64,000 nt of DNA. Origin: Elymus sibiricus. Taxonomy: Eukaryota; Streptophyta; Magnoliopsida; Poales; Poaceae. This document shows, one piece after another, positions 45,711-58,637 of this stretch. The stretch is from positions 303,180,509 through 303,244,508 of the forward strand of contig CM077671.1 in the NCBI GenBank assembly GCA_039707655.1, given 5' to 3'. The position numbers were made by a program, and so were the translations under genes. How positions within the stretch are numbered: the stretch's first letter is position 1; each line of letters opens with the position of its first letter. The notes beneath the pieces were generated by a model. That model worked only from the letters and a program-made list of their open reading frames with translations. It was not told where the DNA came from and did not search any database.

Positions 45711-47990
45711 AGAAAAAGACTTTACAACGACCAAGAAGAAGGAGACCTGAGCCGGTCTCCGCCCAAGAGGCCTCCCCGAACGCTAAGTCCGGGGAAACCC
45801 AGGCCTCCTCCGCTCACGAGGAGGAGCGGACGGAGGAAGGGGGGAAATCGATTCCCTCCAGCCAAGAAAAAGGGCGGCATCTGCGGATGCCGAGGAGGAC
45901 TCAGCTCCCCCTTCTCCGAAGAGGCCCTGCAGGGTCAAGGTGACCTTGCCCGATGTCAGCCCGGATTCCGACGGGGAGTCCGAGGCGTTCGAAAGGATCC
46001 TGTGAAGGGTTCCCAGGGCCAAGCCCGTGGCCTAGAGGTACTGATTCCGAATATATTGCTTATGCAAGATTTCTGTGGCTGACTGGACTAATGCCTTCCA
46101 TGTTGCAGCCCGGCCCGTGATCTCCCGACCAAACAAGTCTCAGAGGGAGATCCCCTGTCAGCCGAGCTAGCGGAAAGTGGAACCGCGTCCCGCACTTCCC
46201 CTCCCCAGGTCGGCGACGAGGCCATGGAGGCGATGTCTTGGCGGGCCCCTCCTCAGCCAAATACTGAGGGTGAGGAGGTTATGACCGAGGCCCAGACCTC
46301 GGTGGCCGGAGACCGGGAGGCCGAGACCCTTCTGGTAGACAAAGAGGAAGGCTGCGAGTCGTCGGAGCTCCCTCCGAAGATGGCTCCGGAGACTGACAAG
46401 TCTCCGATATCGGCAACCCTCCCTTCACAAGAAGGAGGAGGTGTGGTGCCGCCACCGGTGCCGCCCGCGATGGGGCAGGCCACAACCGGGTGGCCAGCCG
46501 CGATGGAGGAGGCCTTGCGCAGCTTCGTCATCGCCGAAGACCACCGCATCCTTATGGGTGCGGTTTTGAAAGGCATTCAGTCCGTTGATAGCGGACTGAA
46601 GGAGGCCTTCGGCAGTCTCCTGACGGGCTTCAAGGTAAATCATGTAATGCTCCTCTCTCTAAGCGGAATTTGTTCACGAGGTATATATATTCCGGATAGG
46701 TATAGTAGCCCCCGAGCCCTGGGTAAGTTTTAGGAAACTTACCCGGGGGTCAGAGGATGTCAGGTTCCGAGTAAAATCGATATTTTGACTGTTTCCGGAG
46801 ATGATTTGGAAAGGAGGGTCTAGGACCAACAGTTCCGATGTGTTTCTTACATAATTTTTGCTTTGCAGGCTTCGTCATCGGCAGCAGCTGCCCATGATGT
46901 GGAGCTGGCTGAGCTCAACCGGAAGCTCAAGAGCTCTGATGAGGAGCTTGACCGTCTGAACAAGCAGTTTGATGAAATGCAAAGTGAGTTAGAGTTTTGT
47001 TTCGGAGACCCTGTCCCATCCTTATTGATTGAGGTTCTTGAGTTTTTGAATCCTGAATGTTGGTCTTCCATTGCGTTTGCAGCCGTTTCATCCGAGGTCG
47101 AGAACGTCAAGGCCGAGCTGAAGAAGGCCAAGCGGGAGGCTGCCGATCATAAGATGGCGGCCGAACAGGCGGCGACCAAACTGAGCTCCTTGAAGGCTAT
47201 CAGTGAGAACCACGAAGCTCGGGTGGCCGAAGTGTAGCAATAGCTCCAAGATGCAAGCACTAAGTGCGAGGCTCTTGAGCAGAGGACCAAGGACCAGGTG
47301 TCCGAGCTATCCACATTGTCTTCCGATCTTAAATCGGAGCGTGTGGATAGGCGGTCTTATGAGGAAGAACTCGGCCAAGTCAGGATGATCGCGGATGGTA
47401 AGCCATACTTACTGCAATGCGGCTTTGGTGGTAACAGGTTTGCTCGTCTTACACGGCTATGGCGTTCCTCAGGCGCCCTCACGGACCTTCCGAGGAGTTC
47501 GGCGGACGCGGGCAAGCACTTTGCGGCTCGGGACGGGGATGTGGAACAGAGGCTGTTCTGGGCGCAATTTCAGAACCCCGAGCCCCGTCCCGTCCTTAGC
47601 CAGCAGATGAAGCAGCTGATGGAGCTGCATCGAATGGCGGAGCCGGCCTTAAAGGACCTCTGTATCCGGTTGTGGCCTTCTGAGCCCCTGCCAAGCAGTT
47701 ACTTCGGCCTGGTGCAGAAGCTCTGCGACACCTCCTCCCACATTGAGGCCGTGAAGCGCTCTGTGTGTATTGAGGGAGCACGGATGGCTTTTGCGAGGAC
47801 TATGATGCACTGGCCAGGGATGAAGCCCCTCGAGATGGCTACAGCGCCTCCGCCACCCGGGAAGGAGCATAGGCGCCCCGAACTGTATTTTGCCGCTGCA
47901 ATGGAGGGCGCTCAGTCGGTAGAGACCCAGTGCCCTAAGGATTTTTCGAGTGAACATGTTATGTTATGCCCGATAAATATTGTATTTTGA
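45711..47990 (+). pseudogene. Antisense gene of Tat element A (multi-exon, coiled coil), broken
   Basis: Plus strand, opposite to A's gag. Likely exons by splice signals: 45711 to about 46032, about 46109-46634, 46870 to about 46980, about 47084-47397 and 47442-47990. The middle exons encode Glu/Lys/Leu-rich coiled coil; the last encodes a segment (LWPSEPLPSSYFGLVQKL ... CIEGARMAFARTMMHWPGMK) that matches in layout the end of the antisense gene of element D (LWPAEQPPERMTELIDRF ... CREGAREAWAMIKTRYTGLD). The 5' exon with the transposase_28-like domain seen in D is missing. Two TAGs close together (47235-47237 and 47241-47243) interrupt the coiled coil. Function unknown; such antisense genes are a known feature of Tat/Retand-type elements. 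Confidence 0.6.
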
Positions 47991-48187
47991 CAATGCGTAT
48001 GCATGGTTTATCATGCTTTGGTGTTTTGATTATTTTGACTCCTATGTGGCCGTTTTGAAACTGAAAGTTGCCAGTCGTTGGCTTTAGCCCCCATGTAAGT
48101 ATTACAAGAGGTGTACCGTCATCCGCAGTGTTATCCTTAGCCGAACTATCGGAACCCAGAGGCGGTAGTGCGAGAGATGAGAACGAG
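47991..48187 (-). other. Spacer of Tat element A, left of D
   Basis: Non-coding. Matches 24700-24890, including 'ttatccttagccga'. Ends at the ACGAG duplicated by element D. Confidence 0.6.
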
Positions 48188-48658
48188 TGAGGGAGTCCTG
48201 GTTTAAGGGGTCCTCGGGAGGCCGACCTATTTCCTATGGGCCGGACTGTATGGGCCGTTCGCCGGACACTGGATGGATTGAGGATGTTGTCTCCAGGATG
48301 GAAGCTTCAAGGATCGTGGCGTGTCCTCCAAGTCTAAAGTAGTGAATAGGCATGTTTATCCCTTCGACGTGTAACCGACCATGTGTAAACCCTAGGTACC
48401 CTCGGCGTCTATATAAGCCGGAGGGTTTTAGGTTGTAGAACAACAGAACTCATCTAGGGTTTTAGTCATACAATCTTGTGGTAGATCAACTCTGTAATCC
48501 CCATACAATCAATATAATCAAGCAGGACGTAGGGTATTACCTCCATAGGAGGGCCCGAACCTGGGTAAAACCTTGTCCCCTTCGTCTCTCGTTACCATCG
48601 ATCCCAGTCTCACAGCTCGGGACCCCCTACCCGAGATCCGTCGGTTTTGACACCGACA
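48188..48658 (+). repeat. 5' LTR of element D
   Basis: 471 bp. TATATAA at 48410-48416 followed by GCCGGAGGG. The interior next to it starts with TTGGTGCTTTCATTGAGAG, shared with element A and presumably the primer site; I did not identify the tRNA. Confidence 0.92.
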
Positions 48659-48704
48659 TTGGTGCTTTCATTGAGAGTTCCGCTGTGATCGCCAGAAGGA
48701 ATCG

Positions 48705-51700
48705 ATGGCTCGCCTTCTTATCAACAACGAAATCTGTGCCCAGGGAATTCTCGCCCCGGGTCAGATCCGCGTGAGCAGCGACATCTCGTCGCGCACTTAC
48801 CCGATCGGCCATCCATGCCAGATCGGAAACTTTCCCCCCGACCAAGGGATCAGGTTCGGAGCCCTAGAGTTCTTAGCTGATTCCCGGGGAGAACTCGTAC
48901 TGATGGAATCCTTGACCCCTACGGAGAGGCCCGCAGATCCCGACGCCTCGGCGCCGAAGACATCGGGCCTTGTCTCCGGAGATGAAATTGCTGTCTCCGG
49001 ACCGTCCGGGCCACCCGGTCCGGTCGTCGCTACCGAATCTATCATGGTTGAACAGAATCCGAACACGCTTTCGCGCGACTCGGGAACTGCGATGCCGCAT
49101 GCCGACCCCACTCGCTTCAGCGACATGCATCCCACCATCGCCTCGTTTCTCAACGAGTTGTTTGATCGGATGGAGATTATGCGAAAGGCCGATGACCAGA
49201 CCCCGGTCTATGAACGGCTCGGGCTTAAACCCGACCATAGGGAGATTCACGTCCCCACGGTCACCCACCTTGTCGCCACCGTCGAGTGTCCGACGGAGGG
49301 CTCGACTTCCCTGCTACCGGAATTAAAAACGGTTTATACTCCAATCTCCGATCACCGAGACCCTGCTTGCAACCCGGACTCTGGCTTTCGTTCCGGAGAC
49401 AGTCCGGTGTCGATCCCTGTTCTATCGCACAGTTCGGAATCCTTGATCCCGAACTCTCACCGTGGCGTGGAGTCAAACCTTCTCCCACCCACCTCCCAAG
49501 CCGATGACTCGAGCATTGCAACAGAGCCCAAGTCTTCGGACTTACCGGACATTGTGCATTTATCAGGGGAGTCGGTCCATCATTACTGGGCCAGACTACT
49601 ACTCGCCCGAAACAAAATACGGGGCCTTAGTGATCAAGATATAATGGCAACCTTCAAACGTAACTGCCACGACAAGGGGATCCTAAATGCCCTGGCGCGG
49701 CGGCACATCATTGACTTTGCCCAGCTGTCAAGCTTGGTACAGAAGTATTGTGCCATGGAAAGTGCTTGGCAAACTGAGCGGCTATTTTCGGAACCAACCT
49801 CTACCGAATACCCTAGAGGAGATTGGCACAAGAGGATACCTCCGAACCGGCCAGCCAAACCTGAGCCCGCAAAAAAGAGGAACAGGCCCCTTCCAGGGGT
49901 CAGTACTGTCCTGGACGGACTACTGGACAAACCCTACCCTATACACTATGTTTTGCTGAACACAGCTCCGACTCACAGCCTTAGAACTTGCTGGGTCGTC
50001 AGGCAGATCGCATAAAGTGGTGAAGCCATTTTCGAGGAATCACCGTCTAACTGGCGCTCTACAACCCCATCGAAATATAACACCGAAGTCCTGACGATCT
50101 ACGAAACATTCCCGTCAAGGAACAGGAGGAAAAGAGCTCTTAAAGAACTCGAACAGGTATATCACATGGCAGCAACAAGTGCATGGGGAGATATACCCAT
50201 TACCTTCGGAGATGCTGACCGACCAGCCATTCTTCCCGGTCATTCACCGGCCGCACTAGTCCTGAACCCCATCATTGATGGCTTCAGATTACATAAGGTG
50301 CTAATGGACGGCGGCAGTGGGTTAAACCTAATCTACGAGGATACTCTAGAAAAAATGCAGTTTGACCGATCTCGCGTCGAGCATAGCAGCACAACTTTCC
50401 GAGGAATAATCTCGGGGAGGGAGGCGCGCTGTTCAGGATGTATCACCCTGGACGTAGTGTTCGGCACGCCCGATAACTACCGATCTGAAGAACTTCAATT
50501 CCACATCGTGCCCTTCCCCAGTGGTTACCACGCCCTGTTGGGACGTGACGCCTTCGCAAAATTCCAGGCTATACCTCATTACGGGTATATGAAACTTAAG
50601 ATGCCAGGACCAAACGGAGTAATCACAGCTGCTAGTGACCCGAATATAGCCCTGCGGGCCGAAAACAAAACAGCGGCGCTTGCCCTCGAGGCTCTAGCTG
50701 AGATCTTTGCTGCAGAGGAGCTGACCGCACTTCGGTCAACAGTGGACAAAGACGACGTGACCCTCAGCAAGAGGCCCAAATCAACGTCCTTTAAGCCGGC
50801 AAAGGAAACCATTAAATTTTAGGTACACCCGACGGACCCTAACAAGACAGCGTCCATCGGAGCTCAGCTCAATCCCGTAGTGGACGAAGCGCTGCGAGCT
50901 TTCTTACAAGAAAACTGGGACATCTTCGCCTGGCACCCTTCTGATATGCCCGGCATCCCACGACGGCTGGCAGAACATAGTCTGGACATCATCGCAGGCT
51001 TTAAACCCGTGAAACAGACTCTGCGCCGCTTCTCCGAGCCCAAAAGACAAGCTATGGGTGAAGAACTGGCTAAATTGCTAGAGGCCGGGTTCATTCGGGA
51101 CATTAAGCACCCCGAATGGTTGGCAAACCTGGTTATGGTACCAAAGAAAGATAAATCCTGGAGGCTATGTGTCGACTTTAAAGACCTCAACAAGGCCTGC
51201 CCCAAGGACCCTTTCCCTCTACCACGAATAGACCAGATTATTGATGCCACAGCCGGACACGACTCGCTATGTTTCCTCGATGCTTATTCCGGGTACCATC
51301 AGATTAAAATGAAGGAATCCGATCAAGCGGCAACCGCATTCATCACCCCTTATGGGCCATTTTGCTTCAACACAATGCCTTTCGGGCTAAAGAACGCTGG
51401 GGCTACATACCAGTGCATGATCCAGACCTGTCTCGAAAAATAGGTTGGCAAAACAGTCGAGGCGTACGTGGACGATGTGGTCATTAAAACCAAACACGTT
51501 AGCAATCTGATCGATGACTTAAGGCAAACCTTTGACAACCTACGCGAATACGATATTCGGCTCAATCCGGAGAAGTGTGTATTCGGCGTTCCCACTGGTA
51601 AATTGCTCGGATTCATCGTTTCACATAGAGGAATAGAAGCGAATCCGGCCAAGATCCGCGCCTTATCCGAACTTGCTGTTCCTACAGAGCTAAAGCATGT

Positions 51701-54125
51701 CCAAAGATTGGCGGGCTGCGTGGCGGCATTAAGTCTCTTTATCTCCCGCCTCGGTGAAAAAGCTTTACCACTGTATAAGTTGCTGAAATGGACCAAGAAT
51801 TTTGAATGGACCGACGAAGCAAAGGCTGCGCTAGAAGAAATCAAGACACTCCTGGCAAGTAACCCCATACTCACAGCACCAGGCGCCGGTGAGCCCATGT
51901 TATTATACATATCGGCCACCAACCAAGTCGTTAGCGCGGTGCTCGTCGTCGAACGAGAGGAGGAGGGACACAAATTCCATATACAGAAGCCAGTCTACTA
52001 CGTGTCAGAAGTACTAACGCAATGCAAGTCCAGATACCCGCACCATCAGAAGATAGCCTATACAGTTTTTATGGCATCACGGAAGCTAAGACACTACTTC
52101 CAAGAGTGTTCGGTTACGGTGGCATCCGAAGTCCCCTTGAATGATATAATCAACAACAGGGACGCCACTGGCCGCATAGCCAAATGGGCGATCGAGCTCC
52201 TTCCTTTCGAGATTACCTACAAACCACGCCGAGCTATTAAATCTCAGGTATTGGCAGATTTCCTCGCCGAATGGACAGAAGCCGAACTCCCCAGAGAATA
52301 TAGTACATACTCCCATTGGACGATGTACTTTGATGGATCCAAAACTTTGGCCGGACTGGGGGCTGGAGTTGTTCTCACATCCCCCACAGGTGACAACGTT
52401 CGATACGTGTTACAGATCATGTATGCCAACTCCAACAATGCAGCCGAATACGAAGCCCTCTTGCACGGTCTTCGGATGGCAGTTTCAATGGGCATACAGC
52501 GGCTAGAGGTACGGGGAGATTCCAATCTGGCCATCTCTCAAGTCAACGGTGAGTTTGATGCTAAGAATCCGAAGATGGCGGCATATAGAAACATTGTCCT
52601 CAAGATATCCGCACGGTTCGAGGGGCTGGAATTTCACCACGTCGCTAGAGACGACAATCAAGCTGCCGATATACTGGCTCGAATAGGAGCCAAACGTGAT
52701 CCCGTCCCACCAAACACTTTTCTGGAACGGCTCTTTAAGCCATCTGTGGTTTGGCCAGATCAAGAGGACGCCGATCCATCCAGTGCAGACAAGGTTGTTC
52801 CCCCTGTAAACGAACCAGACGATCAAATCATCGGCGGCTCCGTCATGGACGAAACGCCCTCGGCTCACGAGGTCATGGCAGTAATCGCGCCATGGACCGA
52901 GCCCTTCCTCGCCTACCTCCTTCGCAAAGAACTCCCCGACGATCAGACGGAGGCGCGACGCATAGTTCGGCGCTCCAAAGCCTTCAAGGTACACGGAGGA
53001 GAGTTATACAAGAAGAGCACCACCGGAGTACTACAGCGGTGCATATCTGAGGAAGAAGGGCGGCAGCTATTAGCCGAAGTCCACGCAGGGATGGGCGGTC
53101 ATCACGCCGCAGCAAGAGCCTTGGTAAGCAAGGCCTTCCGGGCTGAGTTCTTTTGGCCTACAGCTCGGGCGGACGCCTAGTCACTTGTCAAATATTGCGT
53201 GGGGTGTCAACTTTTCGCAAACCAAAGTCACATGCCCCCAACAGCTCTTCGGACTATTCCGATCACCTGGCCCTTCGCGGTCTGGGGGCTGGACATGGTC
53301 GGACCACTTAAAGGGGGGACCAAGAAAAATAAATACTTACTGGTCATGGTCGACAAGTTCACCAAATGGATAGAGGCCAAACCTGTTAAATCAGCCAAAT
53401 CCGGACCAGTAATCGACTTTATATCCGGCGTGGTACACCGTTACGGTGTCCCGCACAGTATAATAACTGATAACGGATCCAATTTCATGGCCCAGGAGGT
53501 CAAAGACTGGTGCGCAAAGATGGGCATCAAGCTCGATTACGTATCGGTTTATCACCCACAGACTAATGGACAAGTCGAACGAGCAAACGGCCTCATAATG
53601 AGCGGCATCAAGCCACGTTTGGTCCGGTCTCTTCAAGAGTCCGATAGTCAGTGGGTAGAGGAACTCGACTCCGTTCTATGGGGCTTGCGCACCACCCCGA
53701 ATAGATCAACGGGATACACACCGTTCTTCATGGTCTACGGGGCCGAAGCGGTCCTTCCTTGTGATATCATTCACGATGCACCAAGAGTGCGCATGTACGA
53801 GGAAAGAGAGGCCGAGTTAGATTGGCAGGACGACTTGGACGCCTTGGAAGAGGAGCGTGACATAGCTCGGGCCCGTTCTACTTTTTATCAGCAGCAGGCC
53901 CGGCGTTACCAGAGCAGGGAGGTCAGGGCACAAGCATACAACGTGGGCGAACTAGTCTTACGACTACCGGAGAAGCAGAAGCATAAACTCAAGCCCAAAT
54001 GGGAAGGCCCCTTCATCATCGACGAGGTACTCACAGGAGGAGCTTACCGTCTTCGGAACCCGCAGGATAACCGCCTTGAACCAAACCCATGGAACGCAGC
54101 TCGTCTTCGGCGCTTCTACGGTTAG
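48705..54125 (+). pseudogene. Element D gag-pol, one frame with four in-frame stops
   Basis: A single frame of 1807 codons from ATG 48705 to TAG 54123-54125, interrupted by TAA 50013-50015 and TAG 50820-50822, 51441-51443 and 53178-53180. Gag (to about 50015) has a degenerate zinc site: HYVLLNTAPTHSLRTCW lacks the first Cys (Tyr there). Protease: LMDGGSGLNLI (about 50305). RT: LPRIDQIIDA, FLDAYSGYHQI, MPFGLKNAGATYQ, AYVDDVVIKTK. RNase H: LLYISATNQ... SRYPHHQKIAYTV. Second, archaeal-type RNase H: MYFDGSKTLAGLGAG, NNAAEYEALLHGL, ARDDNQAADILAR. Integrase: HHCC partly across the last stop (HAGMGGHH ... YCVGCQ), then WGLDMVGP, TDNGSNF, GQVERANG. The three TAGs fit CAG to TAG changes at Gln sites. 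No frameshift is seen. Confidence 0.93.
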
Positions 54126-54992
54126 ACCGGTGTTGTCATACTTTTTACCTTTCTCCTTTCTTTCTTTTCATTGTTATTTCTTCTCCCTCCCACCTTGATT
54201 TCTGGCAGGGTTGATTTCTTTTTCTTCCCAACTCTATGTTCGGTTCAACCGATATTGTACTAATGATTTTTCGGCCTACACCTTTAAGTGTTAAATCCGA
54301 ACATAGTACTCGGGGGCTTCCTTTCCGAAGCCAATGCTTTTATGTTATAAGCACTTGTGCACATTTCTTGTGTACGCATACTTTCCTTGTCGTTTTTTAC
54401 GCCATCTTATGCATCAATTAGAACTAAGAATTTGCCAAGCTGGGTTGTCTTGCTCCTGTGCTTACCCTCTATGTTCCCGATTGTTCGGCTAGAGGGTAAA
54501 GGGAGCACCTCTGCGATTGTTACGACCGGGTCATCCGGATACGTACCTCAGACGGGTGAAGCCAAAAGCTAGCTATCTTCAGTAGACAATTGATCGGCTA
54601 CGATGGATTCAATTATGGCCGTTCATGACCATCATTCAGGCTTTTTCCTCCACAAGCCCTTGGCCGCACACTATCAATATACGGCCTTTTCTCCTACGAT
54701 TTACGTAGCACTCCTGAAGGAAGGTATCGATAGAGTTACTATTTTCTTCAGAAGATGTTTCTTACGCTCAGCAGTAATATAACATATCTCCCTGTGTGCT
54801 TTCTGTCTGTTCGCACCACATGGCCGGATTGCCTGGTTCCCCGAACATAGTTCCCTCCCCGTCGGGTGATAACTTACAAGGAACACTCCCAAGCTCTTAG
54901 CACGGGAGGTTAAAGCCGATGGCCGATTAAGACAAAGTTCACAACACAGACGGAGTAATTTTTCGATTATAAAAGTACATAGCTACATATGA
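54126..54992. other. Spacer of element D between integrase and antisense gene
   Basis: Non-coding. On the minus strand about 54600-54430 matches 24480-24640 closely and includes the conserved stem-loop. Confidence 0.7.
54452..54506 (-). other. Conserved stem-loop in Tat gypsy spacer, copy 2
   Basis: On the minus strand, stem TTACCCTCTA / TAGAGGGTAA with loop GCCGAACAATCGGGAACA, closed by GCTCC/GGAGC. Compared with 24564-24618 one stem pair changed from C-G to T-A on both sides, so pairing is kept. Confidence 0.75.
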
Positions 54993-57827
54993 TCATACAT
55001 CTGGCTGCCGATCAAGATTATCGATTATGGTGTCCAGGGAGCAGTCTTGTTGTGAGAGACGGGCGGCAGGCATCACCTGGTCGTATACCAGGTGAAGCGG
55101 CACTTCTTGTCCATCTGCCCCCACTGGTCCAACCTGAGCCATACGCTCGGGGTCAAGTCCGGTATAGCGGGTCTTGATCATCGCCCACGCCTCTCGTGCT
55201 CCCTCCCGACAAGCCGATGTCTTCCACAGCTCGAGCCTTGCTCGGGCTCCCTTGAAGCGATCGATTAGTTCGGTCATCCTCTCCGGAGGTTGCTCGGCAG
55301 GCCATAGTGCCTTCACCATGCTTTTCATGGCCTTCCGAGCCCGCTCATGAAGGGCGGACAGCTCCTTCAATAGATTCCCCTGGTAGGATCCAATTTCTTC
55401 TTCGGGTCGCCCAGACAATAGACCTGCATATGAGTCACGACATGCGTATCACACCTCACTTATAAGAGATACTTTCCGATGTTCAAATCACACTTACCGA
55501 ACATGCCTCTCTGTAGATCCTGGTTTTCTCCTTGGGCCTGGGCCAATTGAGCTTTTAAGCTCTCAATCTGTTCGGCCTGTTGTCTATTCTCCTCCTTCAG
55601 GCGGTTCTTATCTTCAAGATGACGTTGTGAAACGCGATGGCCAGCTTCCAGCTGGGACTCGGCATATTGCTGAGATTCTCGGGCTACATCCAAATCTTTT
55701 TGTAATTGCCCTATTGATTCAGCTGCTACATAGTACCCTTGCGTAAGCATGGGGATATACTAAAGATCAGCAGTATATATATATACTAACCATGTGCCTC
55801 CCGAGTAAAGCTCTTCACTTGCTCTAGTTCGGCCTTCACAGATTCGACCTGTGTTCGGCTGGCTTCCAGTTCCTTGGCCAGTTGCTCGCACCGCTGCTTC
55901 GAAGCCTACATTACCAGTCAATTAGTACGGGGATCCTTAATTCGGTCGTACCGACCAATTTAAGGCTCGGGGGCTACTGAGTCTATACAAGTGTTCGGAC
56001 TTTAATAAACAACTACTTACCTGTAGGCTGGACGATATCAACTTTACAGCCTCCCCGAACCCAGCTCGGGCGGCCCCGAGGTGTGCATCCGCCGTGCGTA
56101 GAGCACCGAACTCTTGTTCGGAAAAGGCCGGATGACGGAGGGCTTCTCGTCGCCGCCGATGGTGCATAGCGCTCCCAACCTCTGATTTGGTGACAGATAT
56201 GGCGTCATCAGAATCAGCTGGGGCAGGATTGATGGTGGGGGCTTCCGCAACAGGATCTGCATTGGTGGAAGGCCTGGAATCTTGGGCACCGCCGGACGTC
56301 CTGACGACGTCCTCGGCGGGTGACGGCCGAACCCTTTGCCTGAATATTTTGGCAAAATGGTCTCTTGTTAGGCCTTATCAAATCATGATACTGAATCGAG
56401 CGATTAAGCGAAATACCTTTGGGATGAACTCGTAGGCGCACTCGCCCCCGCGACCGGCTCATTTGCCGGATCCTCGTAGCCTTCCGGTTCAGGCGCGGCC
56501 GCCGCGGCCGGTGTATGTCGCGCGGATCTACGGCGTTTGGGTGTAGAAGCCGGCGCGTTAGGGCCAGTGGAGGACACTTGCCTCTTGCGGGATGTTTTCT
56601 TCTTCTTGCTTGTTGCAGGAGAACGGAAGGACCCAGGGTAATCGGCGATAATGGCCACCTTGGAGCCGTCAAGGCCCTCTTGGTAGAAAACCCCGTCTTC
56701 GAGTTCGATTGACAGATCTGGGTCTTCATGATAGCCCGGATCGTCATCACGAGAATAGTCTTCGGGCTGAGGGGCCGGACAATGGACTGTCTCGATAAAG
56801 CTCCTCCATTCCTGTTTGCATGAAAATAAAGACTTCGGTCAAGAAGGGACAAATTGAGAATCCGAACTATGGTCGCGGGATTGAAAGGCTCACCCATTCG
56901 ATGGGATTATGGCTTGAGTATCCCTCTTTGCCGAATGAAATCTTCTTGCTCCCCTTTGTATAGGTCGGCAAGTGCGGCGGCCAAAGCCATTTGATCGGCA
57001 GGACCCAGTCTTCGGGAGCGAGTAGTATCGCTTGTCCCGTTGTAACGCCACAAGGGGTGTATCCTCTGTTGGAGGGGTTGGACGCACCGGGAGATGGCGG
57101 CGGCCATGACATCTATCATGGTCAGCTTATGATGGGCTAGTATCCTCACACGAGCTGCTAAGCGTTGCACCTCAATGCTGTCTTCTTGGGACAGGCTCTT
57201 CGGGCGCCAGTTGTACCTCTTCCTCAAAGGGGCATCGGAGTATTCGGGCAGACCCTTCCGAGCTGGATCGAATAAAGGGACGTCCTCGATATAAAACCAT
57301 TCCGAAGTCCATAGTTCGGACTCCTTCGGTGTCCCCATGGGGTATCCCGTCCCCGCTATGCGGCATACTTCGGCTCCGCCGACCTCAAAGATTGTCTTAT
57401 CCCGAGTGCGAGGGACGAGGCAGAAGTATTTCCTCCACAACTCGAAGTGCGCCTCGCAACCCAGGAACATCTCGCAAAGGGCGACGAAACCCGAGATGTG
57501 CAGAATAGACCCTGGGGTGAGGTGGTGGAGCTGGATCCCATAAAACACTAGTAGCCCTCTCAGGAACGGGTGAATGGGAAACCCGAGCCCTCGCAGGAGG
57601 AATGGCACAAAACACACATTCTCCCCCTTATGTGGATGGGGGAAATTCTCCGCGAGGGCCTCGCCGTTGAATGACGTCAAACCGGCGCGGTCGGCTGTCA
57701 GATCCGAGGAAGGAAGGTACCCTTGGGTCTCAAGGTCGCGGAGTCGAAGAAGCGACACGGAGCAACTGGTCCAGTCCCCGGGACGGGATCCGTAAGGATC
57801 CGAGGAGGAACTGGGGGCGCTCGCCAT
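54993..57827 (-). pseudogene. Antisense gene of Tat element D (transposase_28-like / coiled coil)
   Basis: Minus strand, facing gag-pol. The first exon begins at ATG 57827 (MASAPSSSSDPYG; an in-frame ATG at 57893 is possible). It has a region like the 'putative gypsy-type transposon' domain of plants: FPHPHKGENVCFVPFLLRGLGFPIHPFLRGLL..YGIQLHHLTPGSILHISGFV. Its frame ends at a TAA near 56907, while an overlapping frame continues with EGYSSHNPIEW, pointing to a one-base frameshift. Later pieces: an exon about 56813-56404 with a basic KKKKTSRKRQ nuclear-signal-like stretch, coiled-coil exons (about 55900-55460), and a last exon about 55418-54993. Function unknown; comparable antisense genes are reported in Tat-type elements. 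Confidence 0.65.
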
Positions 57828-58161
57828 CTTTGGTGGAGACCTTTTGCTGGAGGTTTTTTCCGGTGGAGAAGAAGAGGTTGTGGCCTGGACCACGACTCAG
57901 TTTGTTTAAATGGGTGGTGCCTCATTTGTGTTAGGGGTAGTTTTGTAAAAAGCTACTGAACCGCTCGTCTCCCCACGACGCGCGAAGATCGAGAAACGCT
58001 ATTACTTTGGACCCAGCAATCCCATGACGTTTGGGATTTCACCGATGACAGGACGGATGCCGAACAGGAAGGGATGGAGGGACTCGCCTCGCAAGCCGAA
58101 GACTTCGACGTACAAGATTATCCGGATATACCTCGGCGTTGGAGGCTAGTCCGGGGGCTAC

Positions 58162-58632
58162 TGAGGGAGTCCTGGTTTAAGGGGTCCTCGGGAGGCCGAC
58201 CTATTTCCTATGGGCCGGACTGTATGGGCCGTTCGCCGGACACTGGATGGATCAAGGATGTTGTCTCCAGGATGGAAGCTTCAAGGATCGTGGCATGTCC
58301 TCCAAGTTTAAAGTAGTGAATAGGCATGTTTATCCCTTCGACGTGTAACTGACCATGTGTAAACCCTAGGTACCTTCGGCGTCTATATAAGCCGGAGGGT
58401 TTTAGGTTGTAGAACAACAGAACTCATCTAGGGTTTTAGTCATACGATCTCGTGGTAGATCAACTCTGTAATCCCCATACAATCAATATAATCAAGCAGG
58501 ACGTAGGGTATTACCTCCATAGGAGGGCCCGAACCTGGGTAAAACCTTGTCCCCTTCGTCTCTCGTTACCATCGATCCCAGTCTCACAGCTCATGACCCC
58601 CTACCCGAGGTCCGCCGGTTTTGACACCGACA
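58162..58632 (+). repeat. 3' LTR of element D
   Basis: 471 bp, preceded by the polypurine sequence CCGGGGGCTAC (58151-58161). TATATAA at 58384-58390. Confidence 0.92.
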
Positions 58633-58637
58633 ACGAG

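Larger units (their letters stand above)
48188..58632 (+). mobile_element. Element D: complete Tat-lineage gypsy retrotransposon
   Basis: 471-bp LTRs at 48188-48658 and 58162-58632, TGAGGGAGTCC to ACACCGACA; target duplication ACGAG (48183-48187 and 58633-58637). Gene order gag-protease-RT-RNase H-integrase is gypsy, and the second RNase H-type domain before integrase is the mark of the Tat lineage. A gene on the minus strand lies between integrase and the 3' LTR. The LTRs differ at about 12 positions by eye (about 2.5%), an insertion on the order of a million years ago at usual grass rates. Confidence 0.95.
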
